Shown piece after piece: positions 51,255-61,129 of a stretch of DNA of 64,000 nt (the stretch's first letter is position 1; the number at the start of each line of letters is the position of its first letter). The DNA is taken from positions 45,505 to 109,504 of the forward strand of contig JAUUNK010000002.1 of NCBI GenBank assembly GCA_030844565.1, in the 5' to 3' direction. A program made the translations under genes and the position numbers. This DNA comes from Bacteroides ovatus (lineage in GTDB: Bacteria > Bacteroidota > Bacteroidia > Bacteroidales > Bacteroidaceae). The notes below the pieces were generated by a model that saw only the letters and a program-made list of their open reading frames with translations, made no database searches and was not told where the DNA came from.

Positions 51255-54200
51255 ATGACGAAACGACTGTTATTATTACTATGGATTGCACTGAACACAG
51301 CAGTAAGTGCATGGGCGCTTCCACCGGATGACAAAACGGTGACACTGGAATTGAAGGAGGTTTCTATGGAGACTTTCCTCGATGTGATGAAGCAAAAGAC
51401 GGGAGCCAACTTCCTGTACAACTCTCAGATGTTTAAAGGAGTTTCCGCCTTTTCGGTGACTGCTAAGAATGAAAAGTGGAAATCGGTGCTGAGCCGTGTG
51501 CTCGAAGCCAGAGGGTTCGACTATGTGATTAAAAACGATATTGTGGTTATCCGCAAATATCAAAAGCCCAGCCAATCCCCCACACTTCAGGGAAGAGTGA
51601 TAGATGAATCGGGAATGGAACTTCCCGGAGTCACCGTGCTGATAGACGGGAAAGAAAAGAAGATAGGTACGATGACCGATACCGAAGGAGAGTTTATTCT
51701 GGGGTTGCCAAGCAAAAATTCCATAGTCCGTCTCTCTTTTGTCGGCATGCAGCCGATGGAGATTCATACGGCAAAGCTCGACCTTTCGCGCCAACATACC
51801 TTCCGGTTGAAACCTTCCGACGAGCAACTCGACGAAGTAGTGGTGACGGGATACGTTAACATCAATAAGAAAAGCTTTACGGGATCTTCGGTGACGGTGA
51901 CCGCAGACGAGCTGATGAGAGTTTCCAAGACTGACGTGCTGAGCGCGCTGCAAACTTACGACCCTTCTTTCCGTATTGCCGAGAACACTAACCTTGGCTC
52001 CAATCCGAATGCAATTCCGGAATTGTATATCCGCGGGCGCTCTGGTATTGGGACGACGCAACTCGATGCGGAAAATATATCGAAGAGTGAGTTGAAGAAC
52101 AATCCCAATCTTCCTACCTTTATCATGGACGGTTTCGAAGTCAGTGTGCAGAAACTCTATGACCTCGACCCGAGCCGCATTGCCAGTATCACTATATTGA
52201 AAGATGCTGCCGCTACGGCGATGTACGGTTCGCGTGCTGCCAACGGAGTGGTGGTTATCACCACCGTACGCCCCAAGCCGGGACGTGTTAACGTGAGTTA
52301 CAACTTCACCGGTACGCTGGAAATACCCGACTTGCACGACTACAACCTGATGAATGCCCGCGAGAAATTGGAAACAGAAGTAGCGGCAGGCATGTATACT
52401 GAAAAGAAAGACGATCCTAATAGCATCAAACAAGACGAACTGGACCGTACATACAATCTTAAGTTGAGCAACGTAATTCGTGGAATAGATACTTATTGGC
52501 TGTCCAAACCCTTGCGCACGGTTTTCAATCATAAGCACAGCCTTTATCTGGACGGCGGTACGGACGACCTGCGCTGGGGAGCGGACTTCTCTTACAACAC
52601 AGGCGAAGGAGTGATGAAAGGTTCTTTCCGCGACCGCATGTCGGCAGGACTTTCCTTGTCTTATCAGCTGGGCGGGCTCCAGGTGCGCAACTACTTCTCC
52701 TATACCTATACCAAATCCCAGGAATCCCCTTACGGGAGTTTTTCCTCTTACACCTCTAAGTTGCCCTACGACGAATATAAAGATGAATACGGCAAGTATC
52801 TGGAAAATACATACAACTGGAGTACAGGCACGCATACGGCGAACCCTTTGTACGAAGCTACCTTGGGCAACTACGACAATAGCAAGTCGTGGGAACTTAT
52901 CGACCAGCTCGAAGTGATGTGGAACATCAGCCATTATTGGTTACTCAAAGGTTCTTTCAGCGTCACCAAGTCCAATTCGGAGTCACGTCGTTTCCTTGAT
53001 CCCCGCTCCCGGCAGAATGAGCGTGAACAAGGACTTTCCAATATTGTTTCCGGACAACTCAATATGGACGATGCTAAAAATCTGCAATGGGATGCTACGG
53101 CTACCCTCTCTTACAACCAGTCCTTGGGCAAACATAGCCTGAACTTCCTCGCAGGTATCAATGCCACTTCGCAGGAAGGAAACACGTTCGGCATTGTCTA
53201 CCGTGGATTTCCTGCGGGCTCATTGTCTTCGCCGGGATATGCCAATACTATTTATGGCATGCCTTCCTCCGGTGATAGCAAAAGCCGCCTTTTCGGAGCA
53301 CTCTCTACATTCAACTATTCATATAACGACATCTATCTGGCAGACTTGTCCTTGCGTCTGGACGGCAACTCGGAGTTCGGTTCGGAACAGCGGTATGCTC
53401 CCTTCTTCTCAGGCGGAGTCGGAATGAACCTTCATAACTACCGGTTTATGAAAAAATATGAATGGATAGACCGCATGAAGATACGCGCCACTTACGGCGT
53501 GACGGGAAAAGTAAACTTCGCTCCCTACGATGCGCAGACCATCTATGAAGTGATGACCGGAGACTGGTATAAGACAGGTATCGGAGCCGGTATGATTGCT
53601 TTGGGAAATAAGAACCTGGGATGGGAAAAGACACATGACATCGACCTTGGGCTCGACCTCGACATGTTGAAAGGACTCATTCAGTTGAACTTCTCTTATT
53701 ACCGAAAAAAGACGGTAGATCTTGTAAATAGTGTAACTCTGCCCCTATCCACCGGCTTTTCCTCCTACAAAGACAATATCGGCGAGGTGATGAATAAAGG
53801 TTTCGAGTTCCAGTTGAGAAGTACGATTATCAATCGTAAAGATCTTTTCGTAGCCTTGTTTGCCAACATGGCGCACAACGAGAATAAGATTCTGAAAATC
53901 TCCGAAAGCCTGCGCAACTATAATAATCAGGTGTTAAATAAATACAAGGATTCGGACGAGATACTTAATAGAGGAAAAGAAGAATACGCCAAGACCTATC
54001 TCCAGTATGTAGAAGGAGGTTCGTTGACCTCTATCTTTGCCGTCCGTTCCCTTGGCATCAACCCCGCTGACGGACGGGAGATTTATATTCGCCCCGACGG
54101 TTCCATCACTTACGACTGGAATGCCGCCGACCAGGTGGTTGTAGGCAACACAGAGCCCAAGGCACAAGGAACCTTCGGTATCAACTTGCGCTGGAAAAAC

Positions 54201-54614
54201 TTTTCCCTTTATTCCACCTTTATGTATGAGTGCGGCGGACAGCGCTACAACTCTACCCTGATAGAAAGAGTGGAAAATGCCCGCATCACCAGTGAGAACG
54301 TAGACCGCCGCGTCTTCACAGGACGTTGGCAGAAACCTGGCGACCGTACACCTTTCAGTAAGTTACAGTCGGAATCCATCACCACCACCCGCCCAACAAG
54401 CCGTTTTGTACAAGACTACAATGTGTTGAGCTTTAATTCCCTTACGCTTGGCTACGACTTCAACGAAGCATGGTTGAAGAAAGCACACCTCGGCATGTTG
54501 CGGATAGAGCTTTCGGGTAACGACCTCTTACGCATGTCGTCCGTAAAAGCCGAGCGGGGACTGGATTATCCCTATTCCCATTCCTTTGCCGCATCAGTAA
54601 AAATGAGTTTCTAA
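51255..54614 (+). CDS. SusC-family transporter with N-terminal STN signalling domain
   Basis: 1119 residues. Signal peptide 1-20, STN domain about 28-95 (LELKEVSMETFLDVMKQKTG), carboxypeptidase-D-like domain about 110-185 (GRVIDESGMELPGVTVLIDG), TonB-box-like LDEVVVTGYV about 193-202, plug and barrel to residue 1119 (FAASVKMSF). The STN domain passes substrate occupancy to FecR, unlike the SusC at 1762-4950. Substrate is inferred to be peptide-like, since the operon holds no glycosidase and two protease-family proteins. Confidence 0.95.
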   Translation: MTKRLLLLLWIALNTAVSAWALPPDDKTVTLELKEVSMETFLDVMKQKTGANFLYNSQMFKGVSAFSVTAKNEKWKSVLSRVLEARGFDYVIKNDIVVIRKYQKPSQSPTLQGRVIDESGMELPGVTVLIDGKEKKIGTMTDTEGEFILGLPSKNSIVRLSFVGMQPMEIHTAKLDLSRQHTFRLKPSDEQLDEVVVTGYVNINKKSFTGSSVTVTADELMRVSKTDVLSALQTYDPSFRIAENTNLGSNPNAIPELYIRGRSGIGTTQLDAENISKSELKNNPNLPTFIMDGFEVSVQKLYDLDPSRIASITILKDAAATAMYGSRAANGVVVITTVRPKPGRVNVSYNFTGTLEIPDLHDYNLMNAREKLETEVAAGMYTEKKDDPNSIKQDELDRTYNLKLSNVIRGIDTYWLSKPLRTVFNHKHSLYLDGGTDDLRWGADFSYNTGEGVMKGSFRDRMSAGLSLSYQLGGLQVRNYFSYTYTKSQESPYGSFSSYTSKLPYDEYKDEYGKYLENTYNWSTGTHTANPLYEATLGNYDNSKSWELIDQLEVMWNISHYWLLKGSFSVTKSNSESRRFLDPRSRQNEREQGLSNIVSGQLNMDDAKNLQWDATATLSYNQSLGKHSLNFLAGINATSQEGNTFGIVYRGFPAGSLSSPGYANTIYGMPSSGDSKSRLFGALSTFNYSYNDIYLADLSLRLDGNSEFGSEQRYAPFFSGGVGMNLHNYRFMKKYEWIDRMKIRATYGVTGKVNFAPYDAQTIYEVMTGDWYKTGIGAGMIALGNKNLGWEKTHDIDLGLDLDMLKGLIQLNFSYYRKKTVDLVNSVTLPLSTGFSSYKDNIGEVMNKGFEFQLRSTIINRKDLFVALFANMAHNENKILKISESLRNYNNQVLNKYKDSDEILNRGKEEYAKTYLQYVEGGSLTSIFAVRSLGINPADGREIYIRPDGSITYDWNAADQVVVGNTEPKAQGTFGINLRWKNFSLYSTFMYECGGQRYNSTLIERVENARITSENVDRRVFTGRWQKPGDRTPFSKLQSESITTTRPTSRFVQDYNVLSFNSLTLGYDFNEAWLKKAHLGMLRIELSGNDLLRMSSVKAERGLDYPYSHSFAASVKMSF

Positions 54615-54633
54615 CCGAAGAAGACACAATTCA

Positions 54634-56088
54634 ATGACAATGAAAATAATCAATAGAAATACAATATGCATGCTATTGCTTGCCTTGCTTTACAGCAGTT
54701 GCAGCGATTGGCTCGACGTGGCGCCCAGCAACCAGGTGAACGAGAAAGAAATGTTCGGCACAGGCGATGGCTATCGCAATGCACTCAATGGCGCCTACCT
54801 GAATATCTCCACCTTCTCCATGTATGGAAGCAATCTTACTTGGGGCTTTATTGACGTCCTGGGACAACAATACAAACCCAACTTGCTCAAGTCTACCGAA
54901 GTCTACAGTAAAGCAGTAAATTATAAGTATGACGATTCGGACGTGCAGAGCGTAATATCCACTATATGGTCGGTAAGCTACAACGACATTGCCAACTGCA
55001 ACAACCTCATTCGCAACATAAGCAACGAAGACCCCCGTTTGTTTACTGAGAACGAATTGGAGAAGAATATGATTTGGGGAGAAGCGCTGGCTTTGCGGGC
55101 TTTTCTCCACTTCGACCTACTGCGTATGTTTGCTCCTTCTATGAAGAAAGACGACAAGAAAGCCTACATTCCCTATGTGGATACTTATCCTGCCACAAGC
55201 ACCACTTACTTGAACAACATGGAAATTCTGGAAAAAGTGGAGAAAGACTTGCTGCAAGCCAAAGACTTGCTTGCCGGATGTGACACGGTAGGTTCCCGCC
55301 GCCAGTGGATGAGTACCGGCTACCGCATGTTGGCAGAAGGCGTGGACGGTGTTCTTCCCAAAGAACTTTTCTTTGCCTATCGCGGCTTCCGCATGAACTA
55401 CTATGCTATCACCGGACTGCTGGCACGTGTTTATTGTTGGGGAGGACATTATGAAGAAGCTTTTAAGCAAGCCAAGGAGGTGGTAGAAGCTACCTATGAG
55501 AACGGAAAAGACAGATACGAGCGTTGCTTCGACTTCGCGAATTCTTCCACTTTGGACGAAAACCTTAAAGACTATAATAGTCTTATCCTGGCATTCTCCA
55601 ATCAGGAGCTGACGGAAAGGTATACCACTTACGTTTCTAACAGTGCAGAAAACCATTCTCTCTTCATGCTCGATATTGCCGCCTACGAGAACTCGCTAGA
55701 GGATGAACGGGGAAAAGTTATGTTAGGCGATTACAAAGGAAATAAGTATAGCCGCAAATATACCATTCCCAAAGGCACGTCGGGAGCGGACATGATTCCC
55801 ATTCTTCGCCTGAGCGAGATGTACTACATCATGGGAGAATATTATGCACATACCGGCGACTTCAAAAAGGCAGGCGAAATGCTCGATGCAGTGCGTTCGG
55901 CGCGCGGCATCATTTCCAAGTCTCTGACTGTGAGTTCTGTTGAAGAGTTCGAAACCGAGCTGCTAAAGGAAGTCCGCAAGGAACTGGTGGGCGAAGGACA
56001 ACTCTACTTCCAGTACAAGCGTCTCGACCGTAAACCTGCGGATAACGTCCAATTTGTATTCGCCCGTCCGAACAGTGAAGATATTTAA
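54634..56088 (+). CDS. SusD/RagB-family surface lipoprotein
   Basis: 484 residues, partner of the STN-type SusC, 19 bp downstream. Lipobox near Cys23 (LLYSSC), then SDWLDVAPSNQVNEKEMFGTG, the usual SusD opening. TPR-like helices about 70-230. Start ATG 54634 or the second ATG at 54640 (MKIINRNT). Confidence 0.94.
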   Translation: MTMKIINRNTICMLLLALLYSSCSDWLDVAPSNQVNEKEMFGTGDGYRNALNGAYLNISTFSMYGSNLTWGFIDVLGQQYKPNLLKSTEVYSKAVNYKYDDSDVQSVISTIWSVSYNDIANCNNLIRNISNEDPRLFTENELEKNMIWGEALALRAFLHFDLLRMFAPSMKKDDKKAYIPYVDTYPATSTTYLNNMEILEKVEKDLLQAKDLLAGCDTVGSRRQWMSTGYRMLAEGVDGVLPKELFFAYRGFRMNYYAITGLLARVYCWGGHYEEAFKQAKEVVEATYENGKDRYERCFDFANSSTLDENLKDYNSLILAFSNQELTERYTTYVSNSAENHSLFMLDIAAYENSLEDERGKVMLGDYKGNKYSRKYTIPKGTSGADMIPILRLSEMYYIMGEYYAHTGDFKKAGEMLDAVRSARGIISKSLTVSSVEEFETELLKEVRKELVGEGQLYFQYKRLDRKPADNVQFVFARPNSEDI

Positions 56089-56109
56089 TAACCATCAACC
56101 AATTAAAAG

Positions 56110-56796
56110 ATGAAACACTATATTTTATCGGCCTTTGCCTTCCTGCTTCTCTTTGCATGTGCAGAAGACGACATCAAGCCCTATCACGGAGACCAATACC
56201 TCTACTTCAGCCAACTGATGGACGAGAAAGATAAGACGGTGGATTCCCTGTTTGTCTCGTTCAACAACTATCCCACTCATGATGAAATTGTGGTGAAGAT
56301 AGGTCTCGGTCTGGTGGGTAATCCGGTGAAAGAGCCTACCCCCTATAAAGTGATTATAGTAGACTCGCTCACCACCGCCCAACCCAAAAACTATCAATTG
56401 CCGGAAATGCCCCTGTTTCAACCGGGCATGGCTTCAGATACGCTAGAGGTGAAACTTCTTCTCACCGATGACCTCAAAGAGAATGTGCAGTTCTGCTTGC
56501 AGATTGTACCCAACGAATATTTTGCCGGCAGCATGAAACAGTATGAGCGCATCCGTGTCGTCTTCAACAATATTATCAGCCAGCCACTCTGGTGGACTAA
56601 TATGGTGAAGAAGATTTATCTCGGCACATACTCACGTGCCAAGTATGAAGCGCTGGTAACATATACGGGAGTGACAGACTTCGGCAGCCTCAATTCCGGC
56701 GAGAAGCGGCAGTGTGCCCTCAAGCTCAAAGACGCCATCGAGAAGTACGCTTTGAAAGAAGATAACGGGAAACCCATGACCGTCCCTATTTATTAA
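56110..56796 (+). CDS. DUF4843 family lipoprotein
   Basis: 228 residues. Lipobox at Cys17 (LLLFAC) followed by AEDDIKPY, an acidic surface-export signal. Ig-like beta-sandwich with YLYFSQ near the N-terminus, typical of DUF4843 proteins in SusCD loci. Probably a surface accessory protein sitting on the SusCD complex. Followed after 3 bp by the PKD-like lipoprotein gene. The layout recalls the four-protein BT2261-BT2264 peptide importer of B. thetaiotaomicron (from memory). Confidence 0.88.
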   Translation: MKHYILSAFAFLLLFACAEDDIKPYHGDQYLYFSQLMDEKDKTVDSLFVSFNNYPTHDEIVVKIGLGLVGNPVKEPTPYKVIIVDSLTTAQPKNYQLPEMPLFQPGMASDTLEVKLLLTDDLKENVQFCLQIVPNEYFAGSMKQYERIRVVFNNIISQPLWWTNMVKKIYLGTYSRAKYEALVTYTGVTDFGSLNSGEKRQCALKLKDAIEKYALKEDNGKPMTVPIY

Positions 56797-56799
56797 TCT

Positions 56800-58449
56800 A
56801 TGAAGAAAGAAGTTATGAGACTAAGAAACATATTGGCACTGACAGCATTGGGTATATGCCTGCTGGCTTCGTGCTACGAGGATAAAGGCAATTATGACTA
56901 CAAGACTCTCAACGAAATAGAGATTGAAGTGCCGCTGGAAGGCAGCTACTTCGTGTTGGGAGATACCATCAAAGTGAAACCGGTGATGAAGTTCGGCCTT
57001 GGCAGTGAATCGCCCGGTTTGTCGTATAAATGGACTTACGGCAACAAGCCCATCTCTTACACAAAAGACCTGGAATGGATTGCCGACACCGTTGCCTCCA
57101 ACTGTAACCTGCGGCTGGAAGTGCTGGACCCTACTACGGGAGTGACCTACTTCGGTTCCAACCTCGTTTCCATCAATACCGCTTATGTAGGCGAAGGCTG
57201 GGTGATTCTTTCCGAGAAAGACCAGATCAGCACGCTCGCTTATCTAAGGAAGTATATAGAGAATGATACGCTGAAATGCCGGGTGACGAAAGACATCTAC
57301 CAACTTATAAACAAAGAATCGCTCGGTACTCAGCCCACTGCCATATCTTTGCATTGCGTCAATCGTTTCGATAGTGAAGACAAAGTGAGTTGGATATGGA
57401 TGGCGCAGAAAGGAGGTGCCGGATGTGTAGATATCTCCGGTAGTACCTACAGGTCCGAAGGGTATTTGGAAAACATGTTCCTTTCAGGTAGCTATCCCGA
57501 AGGCTTCAAACCTTGCTATGTAGTAGATCTACGTTACCTCACCCTTGCCATCGGTGAAGACGGTTGTGCCTATACCCGAGTGAAAGAGGACGATTTGTTG
57601 TTTAACTCCGGATACTTCCTCGACCGTCCGCTCAGCTTTGAAGACAAAGAGGTGGATGCTTCCCAACTAGTGTTGGCTCCTTTTGCCGAACACGGGGGAA
57701 TATTGTTGTTTGATAAGAACTCTTCGCGCTATCTCCATCTCTGTGATGCCAAAGACCAATATATAAGTTTCCCTAGTGGAAATCTGGTGATAAATGCCGT
57801 CTATTCGGGAAAGATTCTTTCGCCCACTATCTATGATAAGGCTTATAGCAAGGTTCCCGGATTTCCTCGCTTGAATGATATGAACGGCTACAAGGTGCAT
57901 TATGTGGGTTCTTACAAAACAAACTCTTGGGGGAATATGGGCTATATTTCGGTAGTAGAGAAAGACTCGAGGTTTTATATCCAGAACTTCACAGTAAACG
58001 ACTTCGATATTTACGACCCCGACTTGATTGGGGCTACTCCTGTCTCTTGGGAGGAAATCCCTCTGGAGGGTCTCATTAACGGGGCTTCTAGCAATGTTTT
58101 TTCTCTTTGCCATTATCAATCCAACGCTCCCTATCTGCTTTTGTCGGCAGGGAACGCCTTGTATTTATATTACTTTAATGGAGAAGTGGGGAGTAAGCTG
58201 GTGAAATATGATGAATACGATTCGCCTGTCACTTCTCTGGACACTAACAACTACCTGTGCCGCTATGTGGCAGTAGGGCTCGAGAATGGCGAATTCCATG
58301 TTCTCAGTCTCGGCAAATCCGTAGTGGAAGAAGTGCTGAAGGCGGGAGACAGCAAAGACAAAAGACTTATTAAAGAGACAGGATTCGGAAAGATTCTACA
58401 GGTACTCTACAAAAACGATCCTCAATCTACCGACTGGGGATGGATGTAA
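56800..58449 (+). CDS. PKD-like family lipoprotein
   Basis: 549 residues. Lipobox at Cys25 (LLASC) followed by YEDKGNYDYKTLNEIEI, a characteristic opening of the PKD-like lipoprotein family linked to SusCD loci. A PKD/Ig-like domain about 40-130 precedes a large domain with repeated LxVYDxxSxRY-like blade segments that suggests a beta-propeller (about 160-540). Likely surface-exposed and involved in ligand capture; no catalytic motif seen. Confidence 0.85.
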   Translation: MKKEVMRLRNILALTALGICLLASCYEDKGNYDYKTLNEIEIEVPLEGSYFVLGDTIKVKPVMKFGLGSESPGLSYKWTYGNKPISYTKDLEWIADTVASNCNLRLEVLDPTTGVTYFGSNLVSINTAYVGEGWVILSEKDQISTLAYLRKYIENDTLKCRVTKDIYQLINKESLGTQPTAISLHCVNRFDSEDKVSWIWMAQKGGAGCVDISGSTYRSEGYLENMFLSGSYPEGFKPCYVVDLRYLTLAIGEDGCAYTRVKEDDLLFNSGYFLDRPLSFEDKEVDASQLVLAPFAEHGGILLFDKNSSRYLHLCDAKDQYISFPSGNLVINAVYSGKILSPTIYDKAYSKVPGFPRLNDMNGYKVHYVGSYKTNSWGNMGYISVVEKDSRFYIQNFTVNDFDIYDPDLIGATPVSWEEIPLEGLINGASSNVFSLCHYQSNAPYLLLSAGNALYLYYFNGEVGSKLVKYDEYDSPVTSLDTNNYLCRYVAVGLENGEFHVLSLGKSVVEEVLKAGDSKDKRLIKETGFGKILQVLYKNDPQSTDWGWM

Positions 58450-58484
58450 TTAGGATAATATGAACTTTTAAAAAGATACAAACC

Positions 58485-61115
58485 TTGAAAAAACTGTATT
58501 TACTGCTTTTGGTCGTGCTCTGTGGAGCTATGGTAAACCCAGCCGCGGCCAAGAAGAAAAACAAGAAGAAGCCTGCTACCGAAGAGGCAGGGAAAAAGAA
58601 AGAGAAGAAAGAAACCAAGTACGACAAACTCTTTAAAGACAAGAAAGTGGCTACGGCGCGTGGTTTTATCACGCTTCATAAGTTGGACAACAAAGTCTAT
58701 TTCGAGCTGCCGTTGAAGGTACTCAACCGTGACATCCTGCTTGGCTCCACCATTTCCGAGACCACCGACAACCAGTTTGGCTGTGTAGGAGAGAAGTCCG
58801 GCGACCCTTTCCTCATCCGGTTTGTGCAACGCGACTCCACCATCACGCTCAGGCGGGTGCAGGCGGGAATGTTCTCCAACGACCCCGATATATCCCGCCG
58901 ACTGGTGAGCAGCACCATGCCTGCCATTGTGGAAACTTACGCGATTAAAGCTTACAACAATGACAGTACCGCTGTGGTGTTCGACATGACCGAATACCTG
59001 CTGGCGGATAAAAAGAATCTTTCTCCCTTCTCTCCTTATTCCATGATGGAGATGATGGGAGTGAGCATTGACAAAGACTTTGAGAAGGACAACTCCTTTA
59101 TACTCGGCGTGAAAGCTTTTGACGACAATGTGAGTGTCCGCTCCTCTCTTACCTACAAGATTAGCGTAGGTTCCAAAGGAAATTATGCTGTGAAGAAGAT
59201 GCCTTTCACCGCAGTAATGACCCGCAGCTTTATCCTGTTGCCCGAGCAGCCGATGCGTCCCCGTTATGCCGATCCCCGTATCGGTATCTTCGAACACGAA
59301 ATAGTGGAGTTCGCTTCGGAAGGACGCGGCTTGAGAAACCGCCACATCACCCATCGCTGGAACCTGGAGCCTTCGGATATGGAGGCTTATCGTCGCGGCG
59401 AGTTGGTGGAACCCAAGAAACCGATTGTTTACTACATCGACGACGCTTTCCCCGCCGGATGGAAGAAGTATATCTATAAAGGAGTGGAAGTGTGGCAGAA
59501 AGCTTTCGAAAAGATAGGCTTGAAGAACGCCATTGTAGCCCGCGACTTCCCTGCCAGCGACCCGGAGTTCGACCCGGAGAACATCAAGTATTCCTGCATC
59601 CGCTACGCTCCCTCGTCGGTAGCCAATGCAATGGGACCGTCGTGGATAGACCCCCGCTCGGGAGAGATTATCAATGCTTCGGTGACAGTATTCCACAACA
59701 TTGTGCAACTGGTGCAGTATTGGCGTTTCCTGCAAACCGCCCCTACGGACAAAGAAGTGCGCGACGTGAAGCTGCGGGAGGACCTGCTGGGCGACTGCAT
59801 TGCCTACGTGCTTTCTCACGAAGTGGGGCACACACTGGGACTGATGCACAATATGGCGGGGTCTTCCTCCATTCCGGTAGAATCCCTCCGCGACCCTGCC
59901 TTCACTCAGAAATACGGTACTACTTATTCTATCATGGACTATGCCCGAAACAACTACGTGGCACAGCCGGGAGACAAAGAGAAAGGCGTCCGCCTGACTC
60001 CGCCCGAGCTGGGAGAATATGACTATTATGCCATCGCCTGGCTCTACACGCCCGTGCCCGAAGCCAAGACGGCGGAAGAAGAAATACCCGTGCTCGACCG
60101 CTGGATTAGCGAGAAGTCCGGCGACCCCCGCTACCGCTACGGCAAGCAACAGTTCCGCGCACGCTTCGACCCTAGCTCGGTAGAAGAAGATTTGGGCGAC
60201 GACCCTGTGAAAGCTTCCGAATATGGCAGGCGCAACCTGCAATATCTGCTGAAACACCTTAACAAGTGGGTGGCTGACAAAGACAAGGACTTCGAGTTCC
60301 GTCGAGCCATCTATGACGAAATAGTATATGCCTACGTGCGTTACCTCAGCTTCACATTGGCGGATGTAGGAGGTATCTACCTCAACGAACGTTATGACGG
60401 AGACAAGCGTCCCAGCTACGCCACCGTTCCCAAGAAACAGCAGAAGAAAGCTTTGCAATTCCTGCTCAATGAACTGAAAGACCTTTCGTGGCTCGACGCC
60501 CGCGAGATGCTCCGTGAGTTTCCTATCCGCAACTCAGTGTCCGTGCAGATGGAAGACGCCATCATCGACGGCATCCTTTCCCGTTGCGGAGCGGTCAACC
60601 TCTGTGCCGACAAGAGCACTTCCAATCCCTATACCCAGGTGGAGTATCTGGCAGACATCGACCGCTTCGTGTGGGCGCCTACCCGCGCAGGCCGCAGCCT
60701 GACCGAAGTGGAGATGCGCTTGCAGATGAGCTTCCTGACAAAGCTGATTGACGGTTCCGTTGCCACCGTAGCCAAGAATGCCAGCCGCAAAGGCATTGCA
60801 GCCGCATATGCAGGCATAGCTGTTCCCGAATGGCTGAAAGCTGCCTCGCGCGAGCGTTTCGGCATAGTCTCCGAAGAATATATGGGTGTGTTCAACAACA
60901 AACCCGACGGGATGCAAGCCGCCAATCCCGGTGAAATCAGTGGTTTCGATGATGAAGTCAGCCTCAAGGCGCCCATTAAACCTGTGGAACACGTGTACTA
61001 CAGCGAGCTGAAAAAGATACGCAGCCTTGTATCTGCCAATGCTTCCACCGGCTCCGCAGACACCCAGCGGCACTATCGTTTATTGATTTACAAGATTGAC
61101 CAGGCTTTGAAATAA
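58485..61115 (+). CDS. Zinc-dependent metalloprotease (DUF5117/DUF5118 type, metzincin motif)
   Basis: 876 residues from a TTG start codon at 58485; the only nearby upstream ATG (58460) runs into a stop after three codons, and the signal peptide begins right at the TTG (KKLYLLLLVVLCG). A strongly Lys-rich segment about 23-55 follows, then two N-terminal domains and a catalytic domain with HEVGHTLGLMH (His445, Glu446, His449, His455), the HExxHxxGxxH zinc site of metzincins, and a downstream Met-turn in SIMDYA (about 486). An active secreted or surface endopeptidase is expected. Confidence 0.93.
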   Translation: MKKLYLLLLVVLCGAMVNPAAAKKKNKKKPATEEAGKKKEKKETKYDKLFKDKKVATARGFITLHKLDNKVYFELPLKVLNRDILLGSTISETTDNQFGCVGEKSGDPFLIRFVQRDSTITLRRVQAGMFSNDPDISRRLVSSTMPAIVETYAIKAYNNDSTAVVFDMTEYLLADKKNLSPFSPYSMMEMMGVSIDKDFEKDNSFILGVKAFDDNVSVRSSLTYKISVGSKGNYAVKKMPFTAVMTRSFILLPEQPMRPRYADPRIGIFEHEIVEFASEGRGLRNRHITHRWNLEPSDMEAYRRGELVEPKKPIVYYIDDAFPAGWKKYIYKGVEVWQKAFEKIGLKNAIVARDFPASDPEFDPENIKYSCIRYAPSSVANAMGPSWIDPRSGEIINASVTVFHNIVQLVQYWRFLQTAPTDKEVRDVKLREDLLGDCIAYVLSHEVGHTLGLMHNMAGSSSIPVESLRDPAFTQKYGTTYSIMDYARNNYVAQPGDKEKGVRLTPPELGEYDYYAIAWLYTPVPEAKTAEEEIPVLDRWISEKSGDPRYRYGKQQFRARFDPSSVEEDLGDDPVKASEYGRRNLQYLLKHLNKWVADKDKDFEFRRAIYDEIVYAYVRYLSFTLADVGGIYLNERYDGDKRPSYATVPKKQQKKALQFLLNELKDLSWLDAREMLREFPIRNSVSVQMEDAIIDGILSRCGAVNLCADKSTSNPYTQVEYLADIDRFVWAPTRAGRSLTEVEMRLQMSFLTKLIDGSVATVAKNASRKGIAAAYAGIAVPEWLKAASRERFGIVSEEYMGVFNNKPDGMQAANPGEISGFDDEVSLKAPIKPVEHVYYSELKKIRSLVSANASTGSADTQRHYRLLIYKIDQALK

Positions 61116-61129
61116 GAAGGAGGTAAAGA

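Noticed and set aside
58500..60458. 652-codon open frame on the minus strand, plus similar ones at 51279-52934 and 61088-62581
   Set aside because: They are antisense to genes with clear domains (metalloproteases, SusC) and have no family resemblance; high-GC codon choice in the real genes keeps the opposite frame open.
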